Positions 27,931 to 37,799 of a stretch of DNA of 64,000 nucleotides are shown here, one piece after another. The translations under genes were made by a program, and so were the position numbers. The DNA comes from Bin80 sp026708685 (GTDB taxonomy: Bacteria; Bacteroidota; Rhodothermia; Rhodothermales; Bin80), in contig OZ241742.1 of NCBI GenBank assembly GCA_965200955.1, positions 620,001-684,000 on the forward strand, in the 5' to 3' direction. Below the pieces are notes generated by a model. It was not told where the DNA came from, did not search any database, and saw nothing but the letters and a program-made list of their open reading frames with translations. Positions within the stretch are counted from its first letter, which is position 1, and the number at the start of each line of letters is the position of its first letter.

Positions 27931-29613
27931 TCAACTATCTCCGGGGGTCCTAATCCGGTCAACAAGTGCATGGATAGATGATGGGGGTGGCGGAGTGAAT
28001 CGGGATACCGTAATCGCTACAATAAAATTCAGTACCATACCTACCGTACCAATACCCTCAGGAGAAATTCCCCAAAGCCAATTCTCCGAACTGTTCAGTT
28101 CAGGACTGATGAACTTGAAAAACACAATATAGCTCGCCGTAAACACGATACCCGTAATCATTCCACTGATCGCTCCATGTTTATTCATCCATTTAGTGAA
28201 AATCCCAAGAATGATCACGGGGAAAAACGATGCTGCCGCCAATCCAAAAGCAAATGCCACCACTTGGGCTACAAATCCGGGTGGATCAATGCCAAAATAT
28301 CCTGCAATTACGACGGCAACTCCTGCGGTGATCCGAGCCGTCAATAACTCCCGCTTCTCAGAAATCTCTGGCATAAATCCTTTCTTGAGCAAATCTCTTG
28401 CCACAGCAGTGGAAATCACAAGCAGTAGCCCCGCTGCCGTTGACAATGCAGCTGCAAGCCCGCCTGCCGCGACTAATCCAATCACCCATCCGGGGAGATT
28501 CGCGATTTCTGGGTTTGCCAGTACCATGATATCCTGATCAATGGTCAGTTCATTTTCAATCTCTGAAGCTGATCCTACATACTGTATGGAACCATCGCTA
28601 TTTTTATCTTCAAATGTGATCAACCCCGTCCGCTCCCAGTTTTTGAACCACCCAGGAACTTCTGTATATGGACGATCCGCGATCGTTGTTAGAAGATTCG
28701 TTCGGGCAAAGGCGGCAACTGCCGGAGCACTGGTGTAGAGAAGTGCAATAAATACTAAAGCCCATCCAGCACTCGTACGGGCATCTCTCATTCGGGGCAC
28801 GGTGTAAAATCTAACAATGACATGTGGAAGTCCTGCCGTTCCAACCATTAAAGCAGCAGTGATCGCAAACACATCCATCATGCTCTTCTGCCCATCGGTA
28901 TAAGCTGCAAACCCTAAGTCAGTGCTTAGACCATCCAGCTTGTCTAGTAAAAAAGTACCAGAACCATCTACCAATGTACTTCCAAATCCAACTTGTGGGA
29001 TCACATTCCCCGTCATCAATAAGGAAATGAAGATCGCAGGAACTAAGTAGGCAAAAATCAGAACACAGTATTGGGCAACTTGAGTGTAGGTGATTCCCCG
29101 CATCCCACCAAGGACTGCATAAAAAAACACGATCCCCATTCCAATCAGGACACCGGGCACAATGTCGATTTCCAGAAAACGAGAAAATACAATACCAACC
29201 CCTCGCATCTGCCCTGCCACGTACGTAAACGAAACAAAGATTGCACAGAGCACCGCCACAAAACGAGCTGTCTGAGAATAGTATCGGTCACCCACAAAGT
29301 CAGGAACGGTAAATTTTCCAAACTTTCGCAAATAGGGGGCGAGTAGGAGGGCTAATAGTACATAGCCGCCCGTCCATCCTAAGAGATAGACACTCCCGTC
29401 GCGACCCATAAAGGCGATCAACCCGGCCATAGAAATAAACGATGCAGCACTCATCCAGTCTGCAGCGGTAGCCATCCCATTTAATACTGGATGAACTCGT
29501 CCTCCAGCCACATAAAATTCTTTGGTAGAGCCAGCCCGAGATAAGATTGCAACGCCTATATAGAGTGCAAAAGAGAGACCGACCAAGACAAATGTCCACG
29601 CTTGTACACTCAT
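27931..29613 (-). CDS. Sodium/solute symporter large subunit (ActP-like, VC_2705 type)
   Basis: A 560-residue SSS-family transporter with about 13 membrane segments. GMATAADWMSAASFISMAGLIAF and VAGQMRGVGIVFSRF place it with the acetate/monocarboxylate-like symporters. It is translated with the small-subunit gene upstream: the two frames overlap by 4 bases (29610-29613), indicating translational coupling. Such pairs (small DUF4212 subunit plus large SSS subunit) are common in marine bacteria. The substrate is likely a small organic acid but is not proven. Confidence 0.92.
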   Translation of the reverse strand: MSVQAWTFVLVGLSFALYIGVAILSRAGSTKEFYVAGGRVHPVLNGMATAADWMSAASFISMAGLIAFMGRDGSVYLLGWTGGYVLLALLLAPYLRKFGKFTVPDFVGDRYYSQTARFVAVLCAIFVSFTYVAGQMRGVGIVFSRFLEIDIVPGVLIGMGIVFFYAVLGGMRGITYTQVAQYCVLIFAYLVPAIFISLLMTGNVIPQVGFGSTLVDGSGTFLLDKLDGLSTDLGFAAYTDGQKSMMDVFAITAALMVGTAGLPHVIVRFYTVPRMRDARTSAGWALVFIALLYTSAPAVAAFARTNLLTTIADRPYTEVPGWFKNWERTGLITFEDKNSDGSIQYVGSASEIENELTIDQDIMVLANPEIANLPGWVIGLVAAGGLAAALSTAAGLLLVISTAVARDLLKKGFMPEISEKRELLTARITAGVAVVIAGYFGIDPPGFVAQVVAFAFGLAAASFFPVIILGIFTKWMNKHGAISGMITGIVFTASYIVFFKFISPELNSSENWLWGISPEGIGTVGMVLNFIVAITVSRFTPPPPSSIHALVDRIRTPGDS

Positions 29614-29858
29614 GATTTATTGGATGCAGATTGTTGGTCAAGACGATTCATCAGAAGTACATACAAGAAAATGATGACGACAAACACATAGATTGCACCC
29701 TGTTGTGCAAACCAGAATCCCAACTTAAAACCAAATAAACGTATGTGATCCAAAGAATCAACAAACATAACACTGGCACCAAATGATACCAGAAACCAAA
29801 CTCCAAGAAGGAGCCCTACATATCGCAGGTTCATCCTCCAATACTGATCGTGAGACAT
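29610..29858 (-). CDS. DUF4212 small subunit of sodium/solute symporter
   Basis: An 82-residue protein with two membrane segments (YVGLLLGVWFLVSFGASVMF and AIYVFVVIIFLYVLLMNRLD) and the family signature FGFKLGFWFAQQGAIYVF between them. It sits directly upstream of, and overlaps, the large symporter subunit, as is normal for this family. Confidence 0.93.
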   Translation of the reverse strand: MSHDQYWRMNLRYVGLLLGVWFLVSFGASVMFVDSLDHIRLFGFKLGFWFAQQGAIYVFVVIIFLYVLLMNRLDQQSASNKS

Positions 29859-30339
29859 CTATTCAAAGTTAATTGGTCTATAAGATAGTAACCAAATAGA
29901 TTTTCTATATCATTTGGAACGGAGAGAACATGAATAATGCAATGAAATGGTTTATTCTATGCAAAGCTCATTGTGGGTTTCAATGGTCTCATAGAGTTGT
30001 ACCGAACCAATGGGTAACTCACATTGGATCATTCAGGGACAAATTCTTGCTGATAGTGTAAGGTGGAAGATCTGAAATTACAAGCATATTTCAATCAACG
30101 ACAGAAGAAAGAACTTCAAGATCCGTGTCCGTTCGTTGTTTGTAAAGTAGGTCTGCCTTGAATTCGTCAGCCATTACAATTATCTTGGTAGTATTTGGGT
30201 GTCTGCTTGCGATCACATCAACATTACATTCTCACACAAAACCATAACGCAAAATCGGTAGGATTTTGTTCTATGGTATTGAGATACTTACTAAATTCCA
30301 ATTGAACCCGTAGATCCAATGAGATAATACAATACTGTC

Positions 30340-30437
30340 GAGGCGTTTGCAAAACCTCTGCGTTTTAGAAAAAATAATGCGCTGAAGCACTTATGGTGCG
30401 TATTTGGGAGTTGATCCTGAGGTTTTGCAAAAGGCTA
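30340..30437. mobile_element. 98-bp MITE-like element, copy C
   Basis: Starts GAGGCGTTTGCAAAACCTC, ends GGTTTTGCAAAAGGCTA, and is flanked by TGTC on both sides (30336-30339 and 30438-30441). It is nearly identical to copy A in the subtilase gene (5 differences in 98), so both inserted relatively recently from the same source. Confidence 0.88.
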
Positions 30438-30577
30438 TGTCATTCATGGTTAGATTGATTCTTTTTGAATCAAAAAGGTGAAATTTCTACATTACGACAA
30501 AATCCTCACCATCCAATACGAAGCCAATCGCATGTAGCGGTAATCTGATGTTCATGAATAGTCCGCTCTTGGAACAC

Positions 30578-30610
30578 TTTGTCCATCTCCTTGTTTCACC
30601 CGTATATTTG
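30578..30610 (+). promoter_or_regulatory. Bacteroidota-type promoter candidate for the surface-protein gene
   Basis: TTTG at 30578-30581 and TATATTTG at 30603-30610, separated by 21 bases, match the known Bacteroidota sigma-factor consensus (TTTG near -33 and TAnnTTTG near -7). This would place a start of transcription near 30617, giving a leader of about 115 bases before the ATG at 30731. Confidence 0.5.
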
Positions 30611-30730
30611 TATGTTGTTTGCCATGATATTGTTTTTCTATTTGATGATGTAATTGACTCCATTGATTGTTTGTAGTGCTTGGAAATTCCTGAAGTTTAA
30701 CGTTTTTTAGTCATACAGATTTACTTTAAG

Positions 30731-33700
30731 ATGCAACACTTTACAGTACGGTTTACTTCTATTTCGTCGGTCTTTTTGACGTATCTCTGCTTTGTTTTTG
30801 TGATGATTGAGAGCCATGGTATGGAAAACAGTAATGTGATGGACTTGACATCCATAAACCATGACAGTAAGTTGCTACCCCCCATTTTGTCAACTCCGAA
30901 ATTCCAAGATGAAGCCAATCCAAAATCCCATTTGCCTCTATCGTCAGAACAGGATGAATCTTATAGACTTGAAACAGAATTTTCTAATGAATCTGATGTA
31001 CAATGCAAAATTAGCCTTCTACAAGGAGGTATTAATGGTGAGCATTTCGATCCTTCGGCTCAAACTATTGAAGAAGGATCTATCTTCTACTATATAATTA
31101 GCGTTTCTGAAGAACCAGAAAGCGATCTGATTGTCAATTTGTCTGTCCAATACAATCATGGAACTCAACGCCATGTTAGCATTGATTTACCTACCACCTC
31201 CTCATTATTGTTTACGACTAAAAATTGGACTAAACCTCAGAAAATTCGATTGTTTGCCTATAATGATGGTATTGTACAAGGGATTGATGATGAAACATCA
31301 TTTAGATTGACTGCATCTACAACTGGAAACTGTACTAACACCCATAGTGATTTTTTGGTGTTTGATTCTAACCAGCCGATCATTGAATTTCGTAATGGAG
31401 GATACGACATCTTTCGCGAAGGAGAAGACGATGAGTTTAAGATCTGGCTTCCCTATCAACCACTGGGTAATGTCAACATATCCATAGGATGCCCAGTTTC
31501 TGGGAAGCCATGCTCTAATCTTGTTTTTAGTCAAACAAGCATGACATTTACCCCAGATAACTTTGGTACCCCGCAAACATTTACAGTAACTCTGGTTAAT
31601 GATGGAATCAAACGCCTACCTGACTATCAATACATGAGTATTAAGGCTAATGGGATCGGATATTTTAGTGATCTTGGAATAAGATATCGCACATTTGAAA
31701 ATGTCTGGTTAAAGGTTTCTCCAATATCTCTGACGATTGAAGAGGGCGATTCATCGCAGTTTGCGGTTGCTCTCTCCCACCAGCCTCTTACGACGGTCAA
31801 TGTGACGGTTCCAGCGTTTCAGGACGCAGTGAGTTTTTCACATGATCGGACGCAATCCTTAACCTTTGACGATCAGAACTGGGATCTGCCACAAACCGTA
31901 ATCGTCAAGGCATTAGAAGACGATAATGAAACATCAGAAACCGAAACTCTCCAATTGAGCTCTTCGGGAGGAAATTATGAGTATCTCACGGCCGATGTCA
32001 CAGTCACTTCCATGGATAATGATGGACCTGGAGCAGAGATCATCATTGCCCCCAATCCTGTGCCGATCAGCGAAGGTTCAGATGTTGAATTGAATTTACA
32101 TCTCAAAGAGATGCCCGCGGATGAAGTAACTGTCACCATTCCCAGCCCGAACAACCCACAATTATCGTTCACTCCTTCATTGCTGACCTTTACTACACTC
32201 AACTACAATACATCCCAAAGCGTAACGTTAACAGCCGCTAAGGATAGCGATGATGTACCCGCACCATCCGAGACTGTAACCGTTACGGCAAGCGGTGGAG
32301 GCTACGTCAATGTGACCAAAGATCTCACCATTAATCTCATGGAGCTGTATGAACCGAGTCTGAAGGTTGAACCCGTAGTTCGAGTCCCCGAAGGCGGGGT
32401 CAATGAGGAGGATTTTGTGGTCTTTCTTGCGACGCGCCCATCCGATACGGTGGATGTTGTGATTACTGGCCATGAAGATTCCGATCTAATGTTGGACAAG
32501 ACGACGCTACAATTTACCCCGAATGAAACAGCGACTTCATCCGACTGGAATGATCCGAAGATCGTTATTTTATCGGCAAAGCACGATGATGATGCTATTA
32601 AAGATGTCATCACCGTCAACCTTTTGGCAAGTGGTGCCGAGTACGACGGGTTTACAGGCTCCATCAAAGTGATCATTGACGAGGACGATTCACCACCGCA
32701 GGTGACCTTATCGGCTACTCCCAATCCTGTGGATGAGGGCCAGGATGTAATCGTCAAAGCAACGATATCCAGCGTCTTATCAGATCAAGTGACGATCCCC
32801 TTGGTGGTTACTCCGGGTACAGCCATTGCACCAGATGACTATCAGGTTTTAAGCCAACCTGCACAGATTGTCATGGATGCTGGCGAGGTAGAAGGGGAGA
32901 TGACCATCGGTATTGCAGAGGATGATCTTCTTGAAGATAGCGAAACGTTCACGGTCGAGTTCGGCACTTTACCACCTTTGATGGATTCAGGCACTCCTTC
33001 TCCTGTAGAGATCACCATCACCGATACCGATCGGGCAACCATCCAAGTGCCCACATCGGTTGATGTTCGGGAAGGAAGCTCCAAAACGATAATGGTTTCA
33101 TTGGGTGCATCCCCATCGGGTGATGTGTCTATAACGATTCAACGTCAGTCTTCCTCAGAATTAAATCTATCCCGTTCTCAACTTCAGTTCACACCTACCA
33201 TCTGGAATATCCCGCAGGAAGTAACCATCACCGCACAAGCGGATGATGACTTCATCACCGAAACGGAAACGCTCACCTTAAACGCAACAGGGGGTAATCA
33301 TCCGTGGGAGTCAGCATCGGTATCTGTCAAGATCATAGATCAAGGGAGGCCCACGACTCGTCCCACCGTTGAGCTCTCCGTCGCCCCCAACCCCGTCACC
33401 GAGAGCCAAACGACGAATCTCACCGTGACGCTATCGGCCCCATTGCCCAACCCTGTGACGATCAATCTCAGCTATGAGCACATTACGACTGAGCCCTCGG
33501 ATTTTCGTCCTGTTGATCATATTTCCATTGCTGCCGATGCAACCTCGGCATCAAGTCCACTTACCATCTTAGATGATGCGGTCGCAGAAAACGATGAGAC
33601 CTTTCGCGTGCGGATTCAAAAGCCCACTGGTATTGAATTGGGTACGGACCATTCGGTGATCGTTACGATCAAGGATGATGGCGATCGCCCTCCACCCGTG

Positions 33701-36700
33701 GAGGTGTGGCTCATTGCCGATCAGAATCGCATCCTAGAAGGAGAATCGGTTCGGATCACGGCAGAACTATCGGTTCCTCTCTCTCAGAATGTGACGATTC
33801 CTTTGGAGTATCCCAATGATGGAGCCACTGCAGAGATTGATGTGGATTACGAGCCATTGGAACAATTGACCATTACCGCCGGAGAACGCACCCAGTCAGG
33901 ATGGATTCAAACAACGATGGACCACTTGGTGGAAGCCAATGAGACATTTACCGTGAGTCTCGGAGTACTTCCTAGTGATGTACAGGATGGGCGCCCCCTC
34001 TTTCAGGAGATCACGATCATTGATCGTGATGAGGCTACTATCCAAGCCCCAGCTACGGTTGAGCTCCTTGAAGGGCAACAACAAACCATTCAGGTCTCTT
34101 TGACGGCGATTCCATCCAGTGATGCGTCTATCGTGATGGGTGGCAATGATCCCTCAAAATTAACGGTTTCGCCATCTGCACTTGAATTCTCACCCGATCA
34201 GTGGGATGATCCCATGGAGGTGACATTGACCGCTCTACAGGATGATGATCTGATACCAGATCAAGTCACGCTGAAGTTAACCGCCACTGGGAGCGAGTAC
34301 ACGGGGGTAACGCACACGATGGAAGTCCTCATCACCGATGACGATGATGCTGGACTCGTGGTCCCATCATTGGTCATGATCCACGAGGGAGATACCGAAT
34401 CGTTTGGGGTGCGTCTTGCACAGATTCCTACGGAAACCGTCACGGTCACGATCTCGGGGTACAGTGGGACGGATCTAATCCTGCAATCGTCCAATGTTTT
34501 GACCTTTTCTACATCGGACTGGGACCGAGATCAATCCGTTGAACTGACAGCACAAGAGGATCCCGATGCCGATGAAGAGGATCCAGTATCGCTCATCTTG
34601 AGTGCGTCTGGAGGTGGTTACAGTCTCAGCGAAACGGTGACGGTCACTATCGTAGAAAAAGATCCGAAAGGGATTTTTGTGGATCCGAGTTCGATCATAA
34701 TCACTGAGGGAGCATCGGAACGATTTCGCGTCTCACTAATGTCACAACCATCGGGTGAGGTTTTGGTGGGAATTTCTGGAGATGAATCCACGAATGCAAC
34801 CGTTTCGCCTTCATCATTACTCTTTAACAGCACGATTTGGCAGATTCCACAAGTGGTGACGCTCCAAGCCTTGAACGATGCTGATCTCACCGATGAGGTG
34901 ATGACACTGACACTGGCAGCATCAGGTGGCAGCTATGATGGACAACAAGCGGAGGTTCTGGTGACGATTCAAGATGAGGGCTTGCCCAAGATCACCATTT
35001 TCAATAGCGAAGCCAACGAACAAGATGGGGTGATCAGCCTACCGCTGGAACTCAGTCATACCTCTGAGAAGGTGGTCACCGTTCAATACTCGTCTGCAGG
35101 GCAGACCGCCGATGAAGGCGTGGACTATACTGCATCCCGGGGGATCGTCATTTTCGATCCGGGTGGAACGCGTGGTGTCGTCCAATTGGCCATTTTGGAT
35201 GATGATCAGCCCGAAGATGATGAAACTTTTATCGTGACCCTCTCCAATGCATCCAATGCAACGATTGCCCGTCCATCAGCTACAGCCAAGATCCTTGATA
35301 ATGATGGAGGCGTACCCACCATCATGATTGAAGATGCTACGGCCAGCCAGGATGCCCATGCGGTCATGTTTGATCTGTACCTGTCTCATCCCGCGCCTCA
35401 TCCAACCGTCGTTCGCTATCGTACCGTAGATGGAACAGCCACTGCTGGTGAAGATTATGTGCAGCAATCAGGGCTGGCGACCTTTCCTGCTGGATCCATG
35501 CACACCACCATTGAAGTTCCGCTTCTGGGAAAGGATATAAACTGGCAGGAGGAGACGTTCTTGGTTCAACTGGAATCCACCACATCAGCCAAGATGGACA
35601 AAGCCATCGCTACGGCAACCCTTTCAAAACAACCCACCGAATCGGATATTGCGATCTCTGCCTACACGGCTCGCTTTGCTCGGACTGTGTCTGTTCAGCT
35701 GACCGAGGCGTTACAGGAACGATTGCAGCCAACGGGATCCACCTGTTCTGCCGCTCAGCATGTTGAATCAACCCGGCTATGGGATCCTGCCTCCTCATGG
35801 ACACCATCTCTGGGAGAATTGCTTTCGGGGTGTCGAGTATCCACGACCGCATCGTCTGGACACATTGGAGTCTGGGGGCGAGGGGCATTCAGAAGGTTCC
35901 ATGGAGGCACTGATCGTGATGTCACCGTGCGGGGCGATGTCTCTACAGCCATGATAGGGACGGACTATCGCTGGAGCACTGGATGGCTGGCCGGTGTGAT
36001 GGTTGCCCACAGTCAGGGCTCGGGAACTATCCAAGATCGTAAAGACGTTGGCACGATCGATGCCGATCTAACAGGAATCTATCCATACATGTCATATGCA
36101 GCTTCCGACTGGAAGGTGTGGATGAGTGCGGGGTATGGGTGGGGAGATGCAGAGGTGTCCAATCTCCAGGAAGATCTGACTTCAAGGTTTGGAGCCGTGG
36201 GGTTGAAGGGGCATCTGGCATCGGTTCGCACATCGCGGCTGAGCTACTTTGGAGATGTTTTTCTCACCGATGTTGAAATGAAAAGCTATGGAGATCGTGC
36301 CGAGGTGGTCAGGGTTCGATTGGGCGTTGAGAGCACCTTTCAGATCAGCAGAAGATGGACTCCCTATGTAGAGATGAATGTACGTCAGGATGGTGGAGAT
36401 GCCGAAACGGGGATCGGGTTGGAGCTTGGCGGCGGCCTGAGGATCAACCACCCCGACTGGAACCTGCGCGGCGAGATACGATCCCAGGGGCTGGTGATTC
36501 ACAGTGCTGATGGATTTACAGAGTGGGGACTCTCGGGATCCATTCAGGTGGGCAGATCCCATGATGGATGGATGATACGCGTGCGTCCATCGTATGGAAA
36601 CAACCATGTCACATCGCTTCATCAACCATGGACCTTGATGGAATCGACACCATCGGTACCGGGGATGTATCGCACCGAGATGGAACTTGGTTATGGAATG

Positions 36701-36889
36701 CCCATGAGTAGGGGAACCGCTCGTTCGTTTGTGGGGTTGACCCAACGACCCAGTGGACATATGGTACGATTAGGGGGCGAACTGCGTCCAACCGACTGGG
36801 TATCCATCTCGGTGTCTGGACTAGCACACCACCAAGCATCTACACTTGGAGGGATCAGTTTGAATGTGCACAGTACTTTGAGCTATTGA
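30731..36889 (+). CDS. Giant Calx-beta repeat protein with autotransporter-like C-terminal beta-barrel
   Basis: A 2052-residue predicted surface protein. An N-terminal hydrophobic segment (residues about 10-27) acts as signal peptide. Residues roughly 60-1630 are a long series of about 110-residue beta-rich modules of Calx-beta type and related modules. They repeat phrases such as TEGxSxxFxVxLxxxPxxxVTV, SPSxLxFTxxxW, VTLTAxxDDD and SGGxY, and are rich in Asp and Glu that could bind calcium. From about 1640 to the end (AYTARFARTVSVQLTEALQE onward) the sequence changes to alternating amphipathic strands with Gly-aromatic pairs and ends in Tyr, resembling an autotransporter barrel. GC content seems higher in the 3' half. 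It stands alone with its own promoter-like site. A role in adhesion or cell-surface display is likely but inferred. Confidence 0.82.
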   Translation: MQHFTVRFTSISSVFLTYLCFVFVMIESHGMENSNVMDLTSINHDSKLLPPILSTPKFQDEANPKSHLPLSSEQDESYRLETEFSNESDVQCKISLLQGGINGEHFDPSAQTIEEGSIFYYIISVSEEPESDLIVNLSVQYNHGTQRHVSIDLPTTSSLLFTTKNWTKPQKIRLFAYNDGIVQGIDDETSFRLTASTTGNCTNTHSDFLVFDSNQPIIEFRNGGYDIFREGEDDEFKIWLPYQPLGNVNISIGCPVSGKPCSNLVFSQTSMTFTPDNFGTPQTFTVTLVNDGIKRLPDYQYMSIKANGIGYFSDLGIRYRTFENVWLKVSPISLTIEEGDSSQFAVALSHQPLTTVNVTVPAFQDAVSFSHDRTQSLTFDDQNWDLPQTVIVKALEDDNETSETETLQLSSSGGNYEYLTADVTVTSMDNDGPGAEIIIAPNPVPISEGSDVELNLHLKEMPADEVTVTIPSPNNPQLSFTPSLLTFTTLNYNTSQSVTLTAAKDSDDVPAPSETVTVTASGGGYVNVTKDLTINLMELYEPSLKVEPVVRVPEGGVNEEDFVVFLATRPSDTVDVVITGHEDSDLMLDKTTLQFTPNETATSSDWNDPKIVILSAKHDDDAIKDVITVNLLASGAEYDGFTGSIKVIIDEDDSPPQVTLSATPNPVDEGQDVIVKATISSVLSDQVTIPLVVTPGTAIAPDDYQVLSQPAQIVMDAGEVEGEMTIGIAEDDLLEDSETFTVEFGTLPPLMDSGTPSPVEITITDTDRATIQVPTSVDVREGSSKTIMVSLGASPSGDVSITIQRQSSSELNLSRSQLQFTPTIWNIPQEVTITAQADDDFITETETLTLNATGGNHPWESASVSVKIIDQGRPTTRPTVELSVAPNPVTESQTTNLTVTLSAPLPNPVTINLSYEHITTEPSDFRPVDHISIAADATSASSPLTILDDAVAENDETFRVRIQKPTGIELGTDHSVIVTIKDDGDRPPPVEVWLIADQNRILEGESVRITAELSVPLSQNVTIPLEYPNDGATAEIDVDYEPLEQLTITAGERTQSGWIQTTMDHLVEANETFTVSLGVLPSDVQDGRPLFQEITIIDRDEATIQAPATVELLEGQQQTIQVSLTAIPSSDASIVMGGNDPSKLTVSPSALEFSPDQWDDPMEVTLTALQDDDLIPDQVTLKLTATGSEYTGVTHTMEVLITDDDDAGLVVPSLVMIHEGDTESFGVRLAQIPTETVTVTISGYSGTDLILQSSNVLTFSTSDWDRDQSVELTAQEDPDADEEDPVSLILSASGGGYSLSETVTVTIVEKDPKGIFVDPSSIIITEGASERFRVSLMSQPSGEVLVGISGDESTNATVSPSSLLFNSTIWQIPQVVTLQALNDADLTDEVMTLTLAASGGSYDGQQAEVLVTIQDEGLPKITIFNSEANEQDGVISLPLELSHTSEKVVTVQYSSAGQTADEGVDYTASRGIVIFDPGGTRGVVQLAILDDDQPEDDETFIVTLSNASNATIARPSATAKILDNDGGVPTIMIEDATASQDAHAVMFDLYLSHPAPHPTVVRYRTVDGTATAGEDYVQQSGLATFPAGSMHTTIEVPLLGKDINWQEETFLVQLESTTSAKMDKAIATATLSKQPTESDIAISAYTARFARTVSVQLTEALQERLQPTGSTCSAAQHVESTRLWDPASSWTPSLGELLSGCRVSTTASSGHIGVWGRGAFRRFHGGTDRDVTVRGDVSTAMIGTDYRWSTGWLAGVMVAHSQGSGTIQDRKDVGTIDADLTGIYPYMSYAASDWKVWMSAGYGWGDAEVSNLQEDLTSRFGAVGLKGHLASVRTSRLSYFGDVFLTDVEMKSYGDRAEVVRVRLGVESTFQISRRWTPYVEMNVRQDGGDAETGIGLELGGGLRINHPDWNLRGEIRSQGLVIHSADGFTEWGLSGSIQVGRSHDGWMIRVRPSYGNNHVTSLHQPWTLMESTPSVPGMYRTEMELGYGMPMSRGTARSFVGLTQRPSGHMVRLGGELRPTDWVSISVSGLAHHQASTLGGISLNVHSTLSY

Positions 36890-37799
36890 CCAAATTTGCC
36901 ACATGTGCATCTGTTCCAGTCAATTGCTCTCATATAGATACAGGCAGTTTTAGGTTTCATGGGGGATGTGATATCAACAAGATTTTCACTACTGAACAAT
37001 AAGAATACGATTTGAATTCCCCATCATGTGTTCTTCGTATTTTAACTCTGCCGTACCATCAACAGAAATAATTGGTAAAGTTTTCTCAAAACAGGTCAAT
37101 TCTAAAACGAATAAAGCACTCAAGAAGTACAACCCTTTGCATATTTCGTGCGTTTTCGCTGACTGTTGAATCCCAGTGACGATCACCTTATTCTTAAACT
37201 CCTGACCACCCCTTTTCATGATTAGCACATTGAACAACCATTCCATTGTTGTGGTAGCATCATCGTTTTCATTTCAGCTTGCAATCATCAAGATCAAGAT
37301 GTTTTAGTGATGGAAGAGCAAACGTCGGAGCACAGCGAGGTTGTCGTTTCTGACAGTCTACAAAAGGAGCATGAGATCATGGATCAGCGAATAGCATTTT
37401 GCAGATCAAGATTTCGGTTGAGGACCTATCCGTATTTCCATTGTATTTCAGGGTTTCTATCTCAACCATTGCCATAATAGACATTTTGCTTGATGGACTT
37501 CTTTCAATTGGTAACAGGCATTATTCTACTGACTGTTTTTGACAGGATCTTCAATAATAGTGTGAGCGGGTTCTATAGCACAGGGCAATGTTTATTTGAT
37601 CAGGTTTTTACCGATTACATGGTAAGCGGGTCTTGCGATAGGTACTACCAGATTTGAGCGTGTAAATAGAACACAGTCGCATTCAACATAAAATGTGATC
37701 AAACGCGTAAATTTTTTTGCCAAAGTTGATCTACATCATTCTGTTTACCGATGGAAATATCCATGTGGGTATTGCATCCAAATCTCATCTTCCAATGAC
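36890..37799. other. Gene-free or unresolved stretch
   Basis: About 900 bases. An 85-codon open frame on the minus strand (36989-37246) and a 54-codon frame on the plus strand (37493-37657, partly hydrophobic) are present, but neither matches anything I recognise and neither has a convincing start signal. No RNA gene or repeat was found. Confidence 0.35.

Larger units (their letters stand above)
29859..30730. other. Long gene-free stretch before the surface-protein gene
   Basis: About 870 bases contain MITE copy C (30340-30437) and a Bacteroidota-type promoter-like sequence (30578-30610). The rest holds no supportable gene, repeat or RNA. Confidence 0.5.

Noticed and set aside
36182..36760. 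A 192-codon open frame antisense to the barrel region of the giant protein
   Set aside because: It is the complement of a well-supported coding frame, with a composition unlike a real protein.
36989..37246. An 85-codon minus-strand frame after the giant gene
   Set aside because: No family resemblance, start signal or context; not enough to call it a gene.
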